Origin: Geobacteraceae bacterium
GTDB taxonomy: Bacteria > Desulfobacterota > Desulfuromonadia > Desulfuromonadales > Desulfuromonadaceae
DNA length: 15,891 nt
Assembly (NCBI GenBank): GCA_020201305.1
Contig: JAIVHC010000153.1
Coordinates: forward strand, 1 to 15,891
Reading direction: 5' to 3'
Shown: piece by piece, positions 14,371 to 15,891 of the stretch
Layout of the letters: each line of letters starts with the position of its first letter
How positions within the stretch are numbered: position 1 is the first letter of the stretch
Position numbers and translations under genes: made by a program
Notes under the pieces: generated by a model
Told to the model about the DNA's origin: nothing
Database searches by the model: none
What the model saw: only the letters and a program-made list of their open reading frames with translations

Positions 14371-15747
14371 ATGCAGCATATACTGATAGTTGACGATGAA
14401 CAGAGTATCCAGACCAGTCTTGCCGGAATTCTTCAGGACGAAGGATTCCAAACCAGCATAGCCAGCGATGGAGAAACGGCCCTTAAGCTAATAGAAGAGG
14501 ATGCACCAGACCTGGTTCTTCTGGACATTTGGATGCCAGGAATGGATGGGATAAGTATGCTAAAGAAAATTCGCGCTCCCGGGGAAAGCATGCAAGTTAT
14601 TATGATGAGTGGGCATGCGACTATAGAAACGGCAGTAACAGCAACCAAACTCGGGGCGCACGATTTTATCGAAAAACCTATATCAGTTGAGAAGTTGCTC
14701 GTATGTATCCAGAACGCGCTCAAGGTGAATAAACTGGTAAAGGAAAACAAAAAGCTTCGTGCTCGAGTAGCACGCGATTATGAAATTATCGGCACAAGTC
14801 CTCCGATAAAAGAATTAAAACATCAGATCAGGATAGCCGCACCAACATCGGGGTGGGTTCTGATAACTGGAGAAAATGGCACAGGCAAAGAATTAGTCGC
14901 GCGCGCCATACATCGCCAGTCCCGCCGGGCGGACAAGTCGTTTATCGAGGTTAACTGCGCGGCGATACCTGAAGATCTGATCGAATCAGAACTCTTCGGC
15001 CATGAAAAAGGGGCTTTCACCGGGGCAACTTCGAAGCGTAAGGGGAAGTTTGATCAAGCCCACGAAGGAACCTTGTTTCTAGACGAAATAGGCGACATGA
15101 GCTTGAAAACCCAAGCTAAAGTGTTGCGTATTCTGCAGGAGCGTAAGTTCGAGCGTGTGGGTGGAGAAAGGACCATTGAGGTAGACGTGCGTGTAGTTGC
15201 CGCCACAAACAAAAATCTGGAACAAGAGATGAAGGCAGGAACGTTTCGCGAGGATCTTTACTACCGCCTCAACGTACTTCCATTCCATGTACCCTCCTTG
15301 CGCGAGCGGCCCCAAGACATACCCATGCTCGCACATCATTTCCTCAATTCCTACTGCCTAAAGGAAAATGTAGAAAGCAAAGAGCTTTCCGATAAAGTTC
15401 TCAATGCACTCTGTGCGTATAGCTGGCCCGGAAATGTGCGGGAATTGAAGAATATCATTGAACGTCTGGCTATCATGACCCAGTCCGACGTGATTGAGGT
15501 TAGTGCGCTGCCGGTAGAGATACGTACAGCTAGCGAAAAAAAGAATCCCGAACAGAACGAGCATGGCATTTCCATAGACTATTCTGACTTTAAGGAGGCC
15601 AGGGAGTACTTTGAGCGTGAATTTATCCGCTCCAAGTTACAGGAACATGAGTGGAACGTATCTAAAACGGCGGAAGAAATAGGCTTGGAACGCTCCAACC
15701 TGCACCGCAAGATCAAGAACTACGCCATAGAAATGAAGAAAGACTAA
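14371..15747 (+). CDS. ntrX: Sigma-54-dependent response regulator NtrX-like
   Basis: 458-aa two-component enhancer-binding protein, expected partner of NtrY. Receiver domain 1-120 with phospho-acceptor D52 in LLDIWMPGMDG; AAA+ domain with Walker A GENGTGKE (167-174, Asn where Ser is usual), intact GAFTGA (214-219), Walker B LFLDEIGD; C-terminal Fis-type helix-turn-helix NVSKTAEEIGLERSNLHRKI. With intact GAFTGA it should activate sigma-54; many alphaproteobacterial NtrX lack it. Begins 26 bp after ntrY with AAAGAG as ribosome site, so the two form an operon. It could be an alternative activator for the lpxC promoter less than 1 kb upstream of ntrY. Confidence 0.93.
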   Translation: MQHILIVDDEQSIQTSLAGILQDEGFQTSIASDGETALKLIEEDAPDLVLLDIWMPGMDGISMLKKIRAPGESMQVIMMSGHATIETAVTATKLGAHDFIEKPISVEKLLVCIQNALKVNKLVKENKKLRARVARDYEIIGTSPPIKELKHQIRIAAPTSGWVLITGENGTGKELVARAIHRQSRRADKSFIEVNCAAIPEDLIESELFGHEKGAFTGATSKRKGKFDQAHEGTLFLDEIGDMSLKTQAKVLRILQERKFERVGGERTIEVDVRVVAATNKNLEQEMKAGTFREDLYYRLNVLPFHVPSLRERPQDIPMLAHHFLNSYCLKENVESKELSDKVLNALCAYSWPGNVRELKNIIERLAIMTQSDVIEVSALPVEIRTASEKKNPEQNEHGISIDYSDFKEAREYFEREFIRSKLQEHEWNVSKTAEEIGLERSNLHRKIKNYAIEMKKD

Positions 15748-15754
15748 GCCGGTA

Positions 15755-15801
15755 ATCAGGCAAAAGTACACCACCTGATGATATTTTAAATTGTGGTGAA
15801 C
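15755..15801 (+). other. Overlapping inverted repeats after ntrX
   Basis: ATCAGG (15755-15760) pairs with CCTGAT (15774-15779), and CACCAC (15769-15774) pairs with GTGGTG (15793-15798). The two hairpins share bases and exclude each other. No T-run follows, so factor-independent termination here is doubtful. Confidence 0.35.
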
Positions 15802-15820
15802 AGTTACACCCCAAACAGAA

Positions 15821-15846
15821 AAAGGACCCACAAAAGTGGGTCCTTT
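15821..15846 (-). terminator. Intrinsic terminator of the rRNA operon (bidirectional)
   Basis: Perfect 11-bp stem AAAGGACCCAC / GTGGGTCCTTT with a 4-nt loop. On the - strand the stem runs into a five-T tract, suiting the end of the rRNA operon. On the + strand only three T follow, but it may also stop ntrX transcripts. Confidence 0.88.
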
Positions 15847-15860
15847 CAGAGAAAAAATTC

Positions 15861-15891
15861 GGCGGCGACCTACTTTCCCACACAGTTGCCC
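15861..15891 (-). rRNA. rrf: 5S ribosomal RNA, 3' end, partial
   Basis: The reverse complement reads as the conserved 3' end of 5S rRNA, with TGTGGGAAAGTAGGTCGCCG and the closing G/C helix strand. The rest lies beyond the window edge. The terminator at 15821-15846 follows it on the same strand, so an rRNA operon converges on ntrX. Confidence 0.9.

Overview
The window looks like the chromosome of a Gram-negative anaerobe of the Desulfuromonadia type (Geobacter / Pelobacter / Desulfuromonas relatives). This is inferred from gene content: the order yebC-ruvC-ruvA-ruvB, a phasin-like small protein before a UbiB/AarF kinase, lpxC (so an LPS-bearing outer membrane), an NtrY-NtrX pair, and an [FeFe]-hydrogenase-like domain in a regulator. 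No phage, transposon, CRISPR or tRNA signal is visible. All protein genes are on the + strand. The 3' end of a 5S rRNA enters from the right on the - strand.

Layout. 1-718 is the C-terminal part of an oligopeptide/dipeptide ABC transporter ATPase. 871-3165 encodes a sigma-54 activator whose sensor part is two [4Fe-4S] ferredoxin motifs, an [FeFe]-hydrogenase large-subunit domain and a second Fe-S domain, fused to AAA+ and Fis-type HTH domains. 3166-3480 has no ordinary gene. It holds a cluster of GTGCCAC/GACACAC repeats, a well-spaced -24/-12 promoter and a strong intrinsic terminator, which together predict a sigma-54-dependent small RNA of about 112 nt. 3694-8693 is yebC-ruvC-ruvA-ruvB plus a 667-aa protein of unknown function that overlaps ruvB by 4 bp. 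8798-10808 is the phasin-like protein and the UbiB-family kinase. 11030-11953 is lpxC, preceded by a near-consensus sigma-54 promoter and closed by a terminator. 12119-15747 is ntrY-ntrX, facing the rRNA operon.

The most interesting part is 783-3480 together with 10853-10984. A 20-bp element occurs just upstream of the hydrogenase-like activator gene (784-803) and again downstream of it (3196-3215), before the predicted sRNA promoter. A 16-bp piece of it recurs with one mismatch (10945-10960) beside the lpxC sigma-54 promoter. I infer a regulatory circuit in which an iron-sulfur, possibly H2- or redox-sensing, enhancer-binding protein controls itself, a small RNA and possibly lipid A synthesis. 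The fusion, promoters, repeats and terminator can be read in the sequence. The ligand, the DNA target and the RNA function are not shown.
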